Program-made: the position numbers and the translations under genes
Assembly (NCBI GenBank): GCA_907163375.1
Contig: CAJQUW010004746.1
Location: 496,001 to 560,000, forward strand
Source: Prostheceraeus crozeri
Lineage: Eukaryota; Platyhelminthes; Polycladida; Euryleptidae
Direction of reading: 5' to 3'
DNA length: 64,000 nt
The notes under the pieces: model-generated
The model's input: only the letters and a program-made list of their open reading frames with translations
What the model was told of the DNA's origin: nothing
Databases searched by the model: none
Shown: piece by piece, positions 23,603-32,997 of the stretch
How positions within the stretch are numbered: position 1 is the stretch's first letter
Layout: the number at the start of each line of letters is the position of its first letter

Positions 23603-24018
23603 CCGTAGTCTAACAAGCTCTTTACACATGGATCGCAGTCGATTGCTATCCCTGTATCAGAAGTGTAAGCTATCCTAATTTTATTTGGCACTATTTCATC
23701 TACCATCATCGCCCATATGAAATGTTTTAAGATTTACAAGTTAGACTAAGCGTGCTACTATTTCCAAATGAAAAAGTATACATGGTTAAATCATCCACTT
23801 AAGCCCATCCGTAGTCTAAGAAGCTCTTTACACATGGATCGCAGTCGATTGCTATCCCTGTATCAGAAGTGTAAGCCATCTTAATTTTATTTGACACTAT
23901 TTCATCTACCATCATCGCCCATATGAAATGTTTTAAGATTTACAAGTTAGACTAAGCGTGCTACTACATGTATTTCCAAATGAAAAAGTATACATGGTTA
24001 AATCATCCACTGAAGCCC
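23603..24018. repeat. 206-bp tandem duplication (two copies)
   Basis: Copies at about 23603-23808 and 23809-24018 start CCGTAGTCTAA and end TCATCCACTTAAGCCC (copy 2: CACTGAAGCCC). They differ by a handful of substitutions and a 6-base insertion (CATGTA) in copy 2. The duplication includes the end of a small minus-strand frame (AIDCDPCVKSLLDYG). Confidence 0.85.
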
Positions 24019-24068
24019 CATTCAAGTAAGTCAGTATGAAAGCAAAGATAATACGAAATAAAAATTTA

Positions 24069-24512
24069 TTATGGCATGTATTTCAAAAGGTCTTCATCGT
24101 CAATATCGTCCCAGAGTCTGGCTTCACATAGATAACAAAAACAGTTCACTTGCTTTAATCGTTCTTCTACTGCTAGCCTCACTTTGTCGATATACTCCCA
24201 CTCCGCCATAATTCGTGGCTGGGAGTTAGGGGTGTACCATTCCCATAATTGGTGGAGGAATTTGGTGCTGGTGATCTCCATCACATCATCAGTATCGTAC
24301 TGCAGATACTTCCACCTCACGCCTGTTAAGTCGGGACACTCCTCACATACACTCTCTTCGTTGTCCGCTGGTAATGACAACTTTCTGATATTGTCCAGTC
24401 GGTACACCTTCTCTACCTTCCCCTTCGTTGGAGCGTTTGGTGCAACGAGCGCCTTTGGTGTTGAGCATGGAGAAGAGAATTTTGTGTTTGGCGTTGTCGG
24501 AGGGCTTGTCAT
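24069..24512 (-). CDS. Polinton accessory ORF, unknown (147 aa)
   Basis: An uninterrupted minus-strand frame with an ATG start. The N-terminus is rich in Thr, Pro and Ser (MTSPPTTPNTKFSS). The middle carries a CEEC pair, and near the C-terminus lies CFCYLC followed by an acidic tail (DDIDDEDLLKYMP). Paired cysteines suggest metal binding, but no family is recognised. The gene runs away from, and partly faces, the polymerase promoter at 24610, so the two units are divergent. AATAAA on the minus strand lies just past the stop. Confidence 0.55.
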   Translation of the reverse strand: MTSPPTTPNTKFSSPCSTPKALVAPNAPTKGKVEKVYRLDNIRKLSLPADNEESVCEECPDLTGVRWKYLQYDTDDVMEITSTKFLHQLWEWYTPNSQPRIMAEWEYIDKVRLAVEERLKQVNCFCYLCEARLWDDIDDEDLLKYMP

Positions 24513-24609
24513 GTTGACTGTGAATAATAACTTTGAAATGTTTTCTAATTCTTAAGTATCAACAAGCAACCAATCAGAATGAACAGCCAATGAATGATGA
24601 ATATGAAAG

Positions 24610-24645
24610 TATATATGTAAAGTGACATTCGTGTCATTTCACTCT
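24610..24645 (+). promoter_or_regulatory. TATA-initiator core promoter (polymerase unit)
   Basis: TATATATGTAAA at 24610-24621 is followed 31 bp after its first base by TTTCACTCTG. The first ATG after it, at 24772-24774, is directly followed by a GTAAGT donor-like sequence. A pyrimidine-tract/CAG acceptor-like site ends at 24841. The same arrangement occurs at the right end of the element. Confidence 0.5.
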
Positions 24646-24945
24646 GTCTTTGTGACATATAAGTGAAGTGTTCTCTGGCGAATTCTATATTTGAGGCGTA
24701 CAAGTGAACTGCTCTCTCGTGAATTCCAAATTCCTTGTTGAAGTATCAACCTTAAACTTGATTTCGTTGAAATGGTAAGTTGAAAATTTCTTCACTCATC
24801 TCCCTCAAACTTGTGGCTAATAGCATCTTCCTCAATTTCAGGCATCAACTTCATCACCAACGCCCTCCCTTCTCGAGGAAAGTTTAGAGTTGTTGAGTCA
24901 AAGTAGGTTGTAACAATACACTGAGACTTGAACAGAGATGATAGA

Positions 24946-25395
24946 ATGATTTCTCTTTCAGGTGATGTGAGTTCCAGCTCAGGACTCTCGCGACAAGGCA
25001 ACGATTGGGAATGTGCCGACTGCGGACATATGTTTACAAGGAAGCACAGTCTCCTTCGTCACATCAAACAACGTGTGTGTCAACGCAAATCGGCGTCAAT
25101 CTCCGGAGGTGAAGTTGATTCTGACGATGACATCTCCTTTCCTTGCGATTTGTGCCCTCTTTCTTTTGATAGTCACTTTCAACGATCTTCGCACAGACTT
25201 CAACACACGCATGCAAATGATCACTACACCAACGGTACCTCTACCATCTCCCTCATTAATGTTTCACATAATAATTTAGTACGCGACTACTGCATGGAGT
25301 CCAATACTCAAATAGTAGATTTTCCTGAGTGGATCCTTCAAAATTCTAACATTATCGAAGCGCTCTTCAACAATTTAGACAATTTTTTAAAATGA
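24946..25395 (+). CDS. C2H2 zinc-finger ORF ahead of the Polinton polymerase
   Basis: The frame holds two zinc-finger-like modules. The first is WECADCGHMFTRKHSLLRHI with a trailing C (C-x2-C ... H). The second is FPCDLCPLSFDSHFQRSSHR followed by LQHTH (C-x2-C-x12-H-x3/4-H). A hydrophobic or acidic tail follows (FPEWILQNSNIIEALF). C2H2 fingers are often encoded just upstream of, or fused to, Polinton polymerase genes, which fits its position. The first in-frame ATG at 24946 may not be the true start, because splice-like signals lie upstream. The likely role is nucleic-acid binding. Confidence 0.6.
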   Translation: MISLSGDVSSSSGLSRQGNDWECADCGHMFTRKHSLLRHIKQRVCQRKSASISGGEVDSDDDISFPCDLCPLSFDSHFQRSSHRLQHTHANDHYTNGTSTISLINVSHNNLVRDYCMESNTQIVDFPEWILQNSNIIEALFNNLDNFLK

Positions 25396-28300
25396 AGGCG
25401 CTCATCTACCTTAAACTAAAATATATTAAGATAGATTTTCAAACGGGTCAAGTGACGGAGAGAATACAGTTTCATGTTCCTTCCTCTTCCGCAACCGAAG
25501 TTGTAGACTGCGAGTCTTGGCTAAATTTTCACATTCAATGTTTAAAATCAAATGTAGATAAATTCAATCAACGCGACAGCGCTCTCATTTTTGATGGTGT
25601 GGACTCAGCCATATTCAAAATTTCCCTATTAGAAAGTCATGCAGCTCGAGGCACATTTAAACTACCAAAAACGTTGTATAATAAGAAAGCTGTCATCAAT
25701 GTCGATTGTAAATCACAGTGTTTCAAATATGCAGTCCTATCCATCCTTCACTATAATGATATCAACGCGAATCGAAATCATAGCTATAGCTATAGACAGT
25801 GGGAGGATGAACTAGACTTTGAAGGTTGTGATAGTAACAACATGAAAATCAAAGATGTAGAAACGTTCGAAAAACATAATCAGATTAAAATTGTCGTTCA
25901 CGTGTGGGAGAAGGGGTTGAAGGGTGCCCGCTATAATTCACGTTCAACTTGTTATGAACGTGTAGTCAACCTCTTATTAGTAAAACAAGATGATAGCGAG
26001 GAATGGCACTACTGTGGTATTCCCAAAATCTCTCGCTTGTACACTCACTTGGGGCACTCTAAAAGAGGTGAACATTTTGTATGCGACCGCTGCATCCGCT
26101 CCTTTTGGAGTAAAGATAAATTTGAAACTCGCTATGAATGGTGCAAGCGAGGTAAATTACAAATGGAACGCATGCCCAAAGATAAAATATTTTCACATAG
26201 GGATAATGGTGACGAATTAAGTCCCCTGCGTGTCATTTACGCAGACATAGAATGCTACATTGATGATATCATCCACAAGCCAGCAGCCATATCCTGCTAT
26301 GAAGTATGGCATGACCACTTTAGGAATAGACAAAACAAAATGCATACTTGGCAAGGTGAAGATTGTATTTCAAAATTTCTAGAATTTCTCGATAAAGCTG
26401 CTAAATTTCAACAATCATATGATTCCCAATTGCAGCGTAAGTCACTACATATGTCAGATGAAGACAAACAATAATTTGAAAGTTGCACATCGTGCCCTAA
26501 ATGTCATAAAACGTTTGATGACGATAAAATTAAGAAAGTGCGTGATCATGATCACATCACTGGTAAATTTAGAAACGCACTCTGCTCCAAATGTAACTTT
26601 TCACTTAGGTTGAGACGTCGTGCACTACCCGTCATTTTTCATAACTTTAAGGGCTATGACAGTCATACGCTCATAATAGGAGGGTTGAGCCAGATGAAAT
26701 CGTGGCAGTTTAATGTAATAGCGCAAACGAGGGAAAAATTCATGGCAATGACAGCAAAAGTACCAGTAGATAAAACTAAAGAAAATAAGACAGTCTTCTT
26801 CGAAATAAAATTTTTAGATTCATTCCAATTCATGTCAGCGTCACTAGCTTCTCTCGTTCGTAATCTCAAGTTTCTTCCTCATAGTCAAACTTTGAAGAAA
26901 CACTATCCAAACTTAACGGATGAAATAATCACTCGCAAAGGAGTCTTTCCCTATGCGTATTTTAGCTCAATGTCTAAACTAATTGAAACAACCCTTCCTT
27001 CCATTGACAAATTCCAAAACGATTTGACGGGTCAAGATTGTCCAGTAGAGGACTATGAACATGCTCAAGAGGCATGGATAAAATTTGATTGTAAAACGTT
27101 TGGCGATTATATGATCGCTTACTTAGAATTAGATGTCATTTTGCTGGCTGATGTCTTTCAGGAATTTCGACGAGTGGCATTAGAAGAAGACAAATTAGAT
27201 CCTGTCCACTTTGTCAGTCTACCAGCCATGTCCTTTAAATCAGCCTTTAAAATGACTGGTGAGACCATCCATCTCTTACAAGACCCCGAGATGTATAACA
27301 TATTTGAGCGCGGAATACGCGGTGGTCTCACATTTGTGAATAAGCATCACATAAAATCTAAAACAGTAGGTAATGATCATATCCACCTAAAGTACTATGA
27401 CCAAAATAATTTATATGGCAGTTCACTGTCTAAACCACTACCTCATTCCGAGTTTAGTTGGTTAAATCAAGATGAGCTTACGTATTACTCCAACCCTTCA
27501 AACATTCTGAAGATTCCAGATGAAGGTGATTGGGGATATTATTTTGAAGTGGATTTTTGATTTATCCAAATAGTATCAAAAATAAAACTGCTGATTTCCC
27601 ACTCGCACCTGAATCTGGTGAAGTGACTGAAGATATGTTTTCACCATTCATGTCACAATTTCATAATAACTTAACAGAGTGTGGACAGCCAAGTTACAAA
27701 CCATGCCGCAAACTTTTGCTCACCCAATATGATAAGAAAAATTATCTCGTGCACTTCTGCATACTAAAATTCTATTTAGAAATGGGCATGCTTCTAAAGT
27801 CAGTTCACTGCATTATCAAATTTAGACAGAAAGCCTTCCTCAAACCCTACATAGATAGTAACAGTCAAAAACGTGCACTCGCCCAAAATAATTTTGAAAA
27901 GGATTTTTATAAATATAAGAATAACAGTCTTTTCGGAAAGACCATGGAGGATGTTAGAAAACGTATGAACTACAAACTAGTCGTTGATGAACAAAAATAT
28001 CACAAATTGACCTCATCACCTCTTTTCATTGATAGAGACATCATCGATGAGGATCTTGTAGGTGTTAAAAAGATAAAATCTGAAGTTGAGTTGTGCAAAC
28101 CCATCTACATTGGGATTTTAGATTATTCCAAGCTTGAAATGTATCAACTCTTCTACAAAATATTAAAACCATGCCCTCTCGTAAAAGAGGTTCGCTTGCT
28201 GGGTGGTGATACAGATAGTTTCTTTTTAGGAATTACCACTCAAAAAGATTTAAATTTTAATGAAGTAGGTAAGTCATTAGAAAAATATTTCGACACATCT

Positions 28301-28744
28301 AACTACAATCCCACTCATCCACTCTATTCCATACAGAATAAAGCCAAACTTGGTTGTTTTAAGGATGAAACAGCAGGAAAGTAAATAGATGAAATGATTC
28401 TCCTCCGTCCTAAAATGTATTCCATGAAATTAAAAGAATGTGCAGATAGTATTAAGCGTGCTAAAGGAATATCAAAATCCATTGTTCACAAAATGAAACA
28501 TCGGTCCTATAAGAAGGCCTATACAAATAAAACTATAACGTTTGTCAATATGACAATCTTAAAATCTCAAGTTCATACTGTGAAAACGCACACGTTCAAG
28601 AAACGACTACTTTTAGCATGGGAAGATAAGAGGTGTTGGATAGGACATAACACATCTCTTCCACATGGATATCCTGACACAAACATACCTCCACCCAAAA
28701 GAATAAAACTCACGCTACCACATTCAGGAGATGTATTGACATAA
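25392..28744 (+). pseudogene. POLB: Polinton protein-primed DNA polymerase B (broken)
   Basis: Family-B polymerase of the protein-primed type, the replicase of Polintons. Visible in order are an N-terminal region with the conserved KKAVINVDCKSQCFKYAVL block, exonuclease motif I (VIYADIECYID), exonuclease II (FHNFKGYDSH), exonuclease III (YLELDVILLADVF), palm motif A region (YYDQNNLYGSSLSKPLP), motif B (YKNNSLFGKTMEDV), motif C (LGGDTDSFF), and the C-terminal LRPKMYSMKL and AKGISKSIV blocks. Total span and motif order fit a full-length gene of roughly 1,100 codons. It is broken, with about three interruptions. The gene ends about 160 bp before a shared poly(A) region and converges on the minus-strand gene at 28923. 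Confidence 0.93.
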
Positions 28745-28888
28745 TCAACTTTAACTCAGTATTTTGATGTTGCTTTTTGTAGATATACATGGTTGTTTTA
28801 TGTATCGCATGAGATCGTTTCTTCCTTGTGAATATATGCCTACAGTCAGCTCATTCTCCTATATCTGTGAAAAGACTTTTTCATATAC

Positions 28889-28910
28889 ATATTTTTATTT
28901 CAATAAACGT
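28889..28910. terminator. Bidirectional poly(A) signal between convergent Polinton genes
   Basis: TTTTTATTTCAATAAACG gives AATAAA on the plus strand (after the polymerase) and, from TTTATT, AATAAA on the minus strand (after the 28923 gene). Confidence 0.6.
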
Positions 28911-28922
28911 ATCACAATGACT

Positions 28923-30443
28923 TCACTTTGTTTTCCGAAACAATAAAGTTACGAGGGATTTAGTATCTTTCACATGGATGCACTCTTGTAAACCATTGGT
29001 AATTTTGATAGTAATAGAGGGTATAGTTTGTTTGACGACGGGATGATAGAAAATAGATTCAAACATCTTCTCGACTATTCCATATGAAGCGTCTTTATCA
29101 TGAATAAAATCACGTAAAATGTATTCTTTTTTCTCACCAACAGAAATAGGTAGAATCAAATCACTTTGAATGTAAAGGTGCTGTTCATGTTTATCAAGTG
29201 TCATTGGTGTTTCTATACCAATCGTATGCGCAGCAGTAAACACAGTTTGTAGCATTGAAAAACCAAAGAGTTTTTTCAAATTTTTACTCAATTGACATTG
29301 AATGTCATCACCCAGTTTCAGAACAACGCGTTGATTTTCAATTGAAAACGAAATGTGGTGTGTCTTTACATCATATTTACTTTTCATCACATGCTTCAAC
29401 TTCTGTTGTATATAAGGATTTACTACATGAATGAAGCTTTCAACTGTATGATATAGACGCGGCATTATATTGATAGCAACTTTAGATTCTTCATAAGACT
29501 GGTAAATTTTCTTGATGCGATCACCATAGATGTCCACCCACCATTCATCATTAACTGAATCAGCTTTAGTGTGATATTCATGAGAACCATACACCACACC
29601 GCTTCCAATAATAGGTGTATAATGTCTTACAAAATGACGCAAGGTTGGAGAGAAATAAACTGTAAGTTTGTCATTATATTTCTGAATAACCAACTTATTT
29701 TTGTCCGCCATAATTTTCTCTCCATACTTCTTACCCACAGTCTCATTCCATCGTTTTACTAACTCAATAAGTGATAAAGGTTGAACACCACGCTTTTTCA
29801 AAATGATGCGTTCTTCACATTCTACAACATCTTCATCAAATATTTTAAATCTATAATGAAATTTGTTGATTCGATTTGAATAAACTTTTTTAACATTTGC
29901 AGTAGCAATTGACGTTAGATGTAGTCCATGGCCAAAACCGAGATGTGGATAGAATTCATTATCCAACCTCAGTGTAAGACCTTTAGTAAAAGAATGAAAG
30001 CGAAGGAACTGTCTCCCACTCCAATGATAGATAGTAAACTCATAAGCTTTCTGATTTTTATTCTTCATGATGGAAGTATTACCACTATTGAACGCCTTAA
30101 TAATTTTCTCATTCCCAAATGGTTCATAATAATCTGATTTTATCTGAATCCATTCATAGTTCCACTTTCCATCTGATGTTAAATTGTATGGGAACTGGAA
30201 TGCATTATTCATCGTTATTCCATCATGGGTGCGAGGAGTCAATATCATTTCTTCTTCATCATTCACATTCTGAATAGTGCTATCATAGCAAATACTAGAA
30301 ACGCCAACCTCCCATTCACCTTCTAAATGAAGTGGGCGATTTAATTCTACTCGATAGTCTGATGGTTTATTTTTGGGAAATTTATTCATAGAAGCATTAC
30401 TGGGTAAGTAGATTAGAAACGAGTCCTTATTTTCACTTTCCAT
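28923..30443 (-). CDS. Polinton conserved protein, LPSNASM family, paralogue 1
   Basis: An uninterrupted frame of about 506 codons from the ATG at 30443. The N-terminus reads FLIYLPSNASMNKFPKNKPS and then PLHLEGEWEVGVSSI, a module that recurs in many animal Polintons. The C-terminal third has LYIQSDLILPISVG followed by a short beta-rich end (KSLVTLLFRKTK). I recall this kind of protein as common in Polintons but do not know an established function. A virion-surface or minor-capsid role is possible given its size and beta-rich look. It shares its layout with the next gene (30484-31881): same N-terminal module, a RHFVRHYTPIIGSG-type middle block and the same end. It appears whole and is preceded by 40 bp separating it from its paralogue. 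Confidence 0.7.
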   Translation of the reverse strand: MESENKDSFLIYLPSNASMNKFPKNKPSDYRVELNRPLHLEGEWEVGVSSICYDSTIQNVNDEEEMILTPRTHDGITMNNAFQFPYNLTSDGKWNYEWIQIKSDYYEPFGNEKIIKAFNSGNTSIMKNKNQKAYEFTIYHWSGRQFLRFHSFTKGLTLRLDNEFYPHLGFGHGLHLTSIATANVKKVYSNRINKFHYRFKIFDEDVVECEERIILKKRGVQPLSLIELVKRWNETVGKKYGEKIMADKNKLVIQKYNDKLTVYFSPTLRHFVRHYTPIIGSGVVYGSHEYHTKADSVNDEWWVDIYGDRIKKIYQSYEESKVAINIMPRLYHTVESFIHVVNPYIQQKLKHVMKSKYDVKTHHISFSIENQRVVLKLGDDIQCQLSKNLKKLFGFSMLQTVFTAAHTIGIETPMTLDKHEQHLYIQSDLILPISVGEKKEYILRDFIHDKDASYGIVEKMFESIFYHPVVKQTIPSITIKITNGLQECIHVKDTKSLVTLLFRKTK

Positions 30444-30483
30444 ATTATTCACATTGGAAAAAATATATTAGCATACTTTTGCA

Positions 30484-31881
30484 TTAACTCTTCATTCGGA
30501 AATGGAGTGTGATACTTGTAACAGCATCTTTATGAAAAGGAATCAACGCACCAGCATCGTCATAAATTGCAATATCAATTTGTAGGATGTAGTTTGATTT
30601 CAGCTTTGTATAATGCACTTTCTTGAAAGTATGCTCAGATAAAATAGTGCAGCTTTTTGGCTGGCATGGTATCATTGCTAGCAATGGAGCTTCAACATCT
30701 CCCACACGTACATCTTCACCAATATTGGAATATATCTGAAAATAGTTAATACGACGCGATAGCGACATGTCTGCGCTAGCTTTGGTTACAGTACCACTTT
30801 TAAAGATATTTTGATCAAAACCCAAAATGTCCATTAGAGTTTTATCCATAATTAGTTCAATACCTTTTCCACTTATAGTGAGAGACAAAGTACCTTCTTT
30901 TTCAGAAAATGAAATATGTTGCTCATTAATCACTTCATTTAAATAATCTACAACCAATTTAACTGAAGTAATAATGCGAGGCATCAACACTCTTGTTTCA
31001 TGTAAGATACCACCTAAAGGCTCTACACACTTTCTGTATAAAGATACGGTCCATTCTGTATCAAATTGATTTGACCTTTCACATGGTAAATGTTGCATAT
31101 CAAATTTTCCATGAACAGCTGCAGAATGATGTCGTAAGAACTGATGAAAATCTTTTGAACAAACTAATACTAGATTATCATCATTTAATTTACTTATTGC
31201 AATATGATTAGATGATTTGATATAAGTCATTGTTGCCACTTGTTTACCATCAACTCGAAGGAGATAATTAAATTTCTTCAATAATGTTTCAGGAGTCATG
31301 TTTGTCTTTCTTGGCTTAATCACAATCTTTTTCACCAACGTCTTCTCATCTCTTGGAATAAGATCTACATAATAAGCTTCCTCTCGATATATTAACTGTT
31401 TATAACCACTTATGTGGTAATTAACGTTAAAATTATCATAGCTCGTTAAGGCGCTAGCGAGGTAACCTAAATCATTTCTTAAACTTGGACTTAAACCAAC
31501 AATCCAATCTTTCTCAACTACATGATGTACATAATTATAATCATCATTGTGCGGAGTAAATTGGACGATATGTTGACACGCTTTATTCAAGAAATCATAT
31601 ATAAACTTTTTACATGATAAGAGATCTTTCTTTGGCCACTGTGGAATGTATACTCGGCAGCCCTTTTCACATTGGTAAGCAGCTGTACGTCTCATATTAA
31701 TAGTCATCACCTCATGATCAAAAGTATAGACACAGTTGCTATAAACAAGTTGAGTGACATCCACTTCCCAATTTCCATTTAGCTGTTGTGTATGATCAAT
31801 GGGAGTAGAAAAGAGTGCGGCTCGATTACTAGCTAATCTATTTGCGGCCGCATTGCTAAGCAAAATATGATAAAACGACAT
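30484..31881 (-). CDS. Polinton conserved protein, LPSNASM family, paralogue 2
   Basis: A 465-codon frame with an ATG start that looks whole. The N-terminus FYHILLSNAAANRLASNRAA with QLNGNWEVDVTQLVYSN corresponds to the LPSNASM...LEGEWEVGVSSICY module of the downstream gene. Later landmarks also correspond: FHQFLRHHSAAVHG, FQIYSNIGEDVRVGDVEAPL (the usual YSDI..P..VGD.. block) and SITLHFRMKS at the end. The two genes are therefore a tandem duplicated pair. Function is unknown and a structural role is inferred. Its start lies only 35 bp from the start of the divergent PC4-like ORF. Confidence 0.7.
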   Translation of the reverse strand: MSFYHILLSNAAANRLASNRAALFSTPIDHTQQLNGNWEVDVTQLVYSNCVYTFDHEVMTINMRRTAAYQCEKGCRVYIPQWPKKDLLSCKKFIYDFLNKACQHIVQFTPHNDDYNYVHHVVEKDWIVGLSPSLRNDLGYLASALTSYDNFNVNYHISGYKQLIYREEAYYVDLIPRDEKTLVKKIVIKPRKTNMTPETLLKKFNYLLRVDGKQVATMTYIKSSNHIAISKLNDDNLVLVCSKDFHQFLRHHSAAVHGKFDMQHLPCERSNQFDTEWTVSLYRKCVEPLGGILHETRVLMPRIITSVKLVVDYLNEVINEQHISFSEKEGTLSLTISGKGIELIMDKTLMDILGFDQNIFKSGTVTKASADMSLSRRINYFQIYSNIGEDVRVGDVEAPLLAMIPCQPKSCTILSEHTFKKVHYTKLKSNYILQIDIAIYDDAGALIPFHKDAVTSITLHFRMKS

Positions 31882-31916
31882 TTTTATATTGCTGATCTGC
31901 GACTTTGCATAACATC
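31882..31916. promoter_or_regulatory. 35-bp divergent intergenic region
   Basis: This is the whole space between the ATG of the minus-strand gene ending at 31881 and the ATG of the plus-strand gene at 31917. It includes TTTTTATATTG. Any promoters must overlap coding sequence or be shared. Confidence 0.5.
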
Positions 31917-32273
31917 ATGAAGACTTGGATTTTGGACTCTCTACAATATATCAGAGTTGATCGTGATGGAAACGTACATTTCAAAAATTCTCATGGTCAT
32001 ACATCAAGAGGTATTACATTAACATGGCGACAATTTGTCAACCTCAATGATATCATGAGGGATTTGGAATATTTTGAAACATTAAGATTCATCTCCTTGG
32101 GTGATCAAGTTTGGCTTCAACATTACAGAAATGAAATTCAAATCTGCCATTCTCATTCCGCAAACTGTTTCTCATTTCGCAAATACAATTGGGAGAAGTA
32201 TAGAAGATACATACATCGCTCCATCATGACATTTATTCGTCGTGAGTTCATCGCCCTACTATGCAAATCTTAA
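31917..32273 (+). CDS. PC4/p15-like transcription-cofactor-type ORF, copy 1
   Basis: A frame of 118 codons from the ATG at 31917, chosen because MKTWILDSLQ aligns with MSWKLDSLQ of the neighbour. The first half (LQYIRVDRDGNVHFK ... RGITLTWRQFVNLNDIMRDL) fits the PC4 pattern of short beta strands, a glycine turn, G-I-x-L-x(3-4)-[WF] and a helix. The second half (QVWLQHYRNEIQICHS ... NWEKYRRYIHRSI) looks like a second, weaker strand-helix repeat. PC4 proteins bind single-stranded DNA and assist RNA polymerase II initiation. The fold call is inference from pattern only. The ORF is whole, basic and histidine-rich, and it is repeated immediately downstream. Confidence 0.5.
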   Translation: MKTWILDSLQYIRVDRDGNVHFKNSHGHTSRGITLTWRQFVNLNDIMRDLEYFETLRFISLGDQVWLQHYRNEIQICHSHSANCFSFRKYNWEKYRRYIHRSIMTFIRREFIALLCKS

Positions 32274-32295
32274 TCAGACATGACTACCACGCACC

Positions 32296-32997
32296 ATGAG
32301 TTGGAAATTAGATTCCCTACAACGTATTGAAACGGATCATGATCGAAACGTCTATTTCAAAGATTCAACTGGAAATGTGAGAAGTGAGTTTGCTTTATCT
32401 TATCGTCATTTTCAATCTCTACATCATATCATGAAGGATTTGAAATACTTCTATATGAAAAGACATTCACGTATTGGAAATCGCATCTGGCTGCGCGTCA
32501 ACAATCGGCGAATTCAACTCTATCATTCCCAACTTCATACTAACTTCACATTTCATCAAGGTAGTTGGGAAAAGTATAAAAGGAAGGTACATCGCTCAAT
32601 TTACTCATTCTTTCATCATGAAGCGCCATCGCTACACCATCGTCAACATTCTCCGTCGCTTCAGACTCTACACCAAAATCGATCTCACAACATTACACAA
32701 ACACCTTCCAAACAGCAAGTATTACCCGGGCCGACCTCAAATGTTAGTGGTGAAGATGAACAATTCACGGAATCTTCAACTCTTCCCAAATGGGACTGTA
32801 CAGATTCTCGGCGCTCTTTCTCATTCATCGGCGCAGTCAATGCGCTTAGAGCTACAAAGACTACTACGTCGGATATGGAAGAGGGAGAGGTGTGTGATGT
32901 CGAATCTGACCGTGGACAATATGGTGATCTCTACTCAATTGAGTCAAAGTGTATAATTTTTGAAGATTCGTACCAGCAGTTACAATTTGTGTTATGA
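32296..32997 (+). CDS. PC4/p15-like transcription-cofactor-type ORF, copy 2
   Basis: Residues 1-110 are clearly paralogous to the upstream ORF (MSWKLDSLQRIETDHDRNVY, SYRHFQSLHHIMKDLKYF, SWEKYKRKVHRSIYSFFHH), with the same two-part strand-helix layout. The gap between the two ORFs is 22 bp, so they are tandem duplicates. The open frame continues for about 120 further codons, but that part overlaps another frame that resembles TATA-binding protein (32618-33163) and has low-complexity Ser/Thr/Gln content. The C-terminal half may therefore not be selected as protein. The biologically meaningful product is probably the first 110-115 residues. Confidence 0.5.
   Translation: MSWKLDSLQRIETDHDRNVYFKDSTGNVRSEFALSYRHFQSLHHIMKDLKYFYMKRHSRIGNRIWLRVNNRRIQLYHSQLHTNFTFHQGSWEKYKRKVHRSIYSFFHHEAPSLHHRQHSPSLQTLHQNRSHNITQTPSKQQVLPGPTSNVSGEDEQFTESSTLPKWDCTDSRRSFSFIGAVNALRATKTTTSDMEEGEVCDVESDRGQYGDLYSIESKCIIFEDSYQQLQFVL

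Noticed and set aside
23603-24018. CRISPR-like repeats
   Set aside because: Two long adjacent units with no short repeat-spacer pattern, in an animal genome.
29571-30137. Plus-strand ORFs across the LPSNASM genes
   Set aside because: Short antisense frames with no domain or start context.
32640-32997. C-terminal half of the 233-codon PC4-like ORF as a real domain
   Set aside because: Low-complexity Ser/Thr/Gln/His sequence that overlaps the TBP-like frame. The upstream paralogue stops after the PC4-like part.
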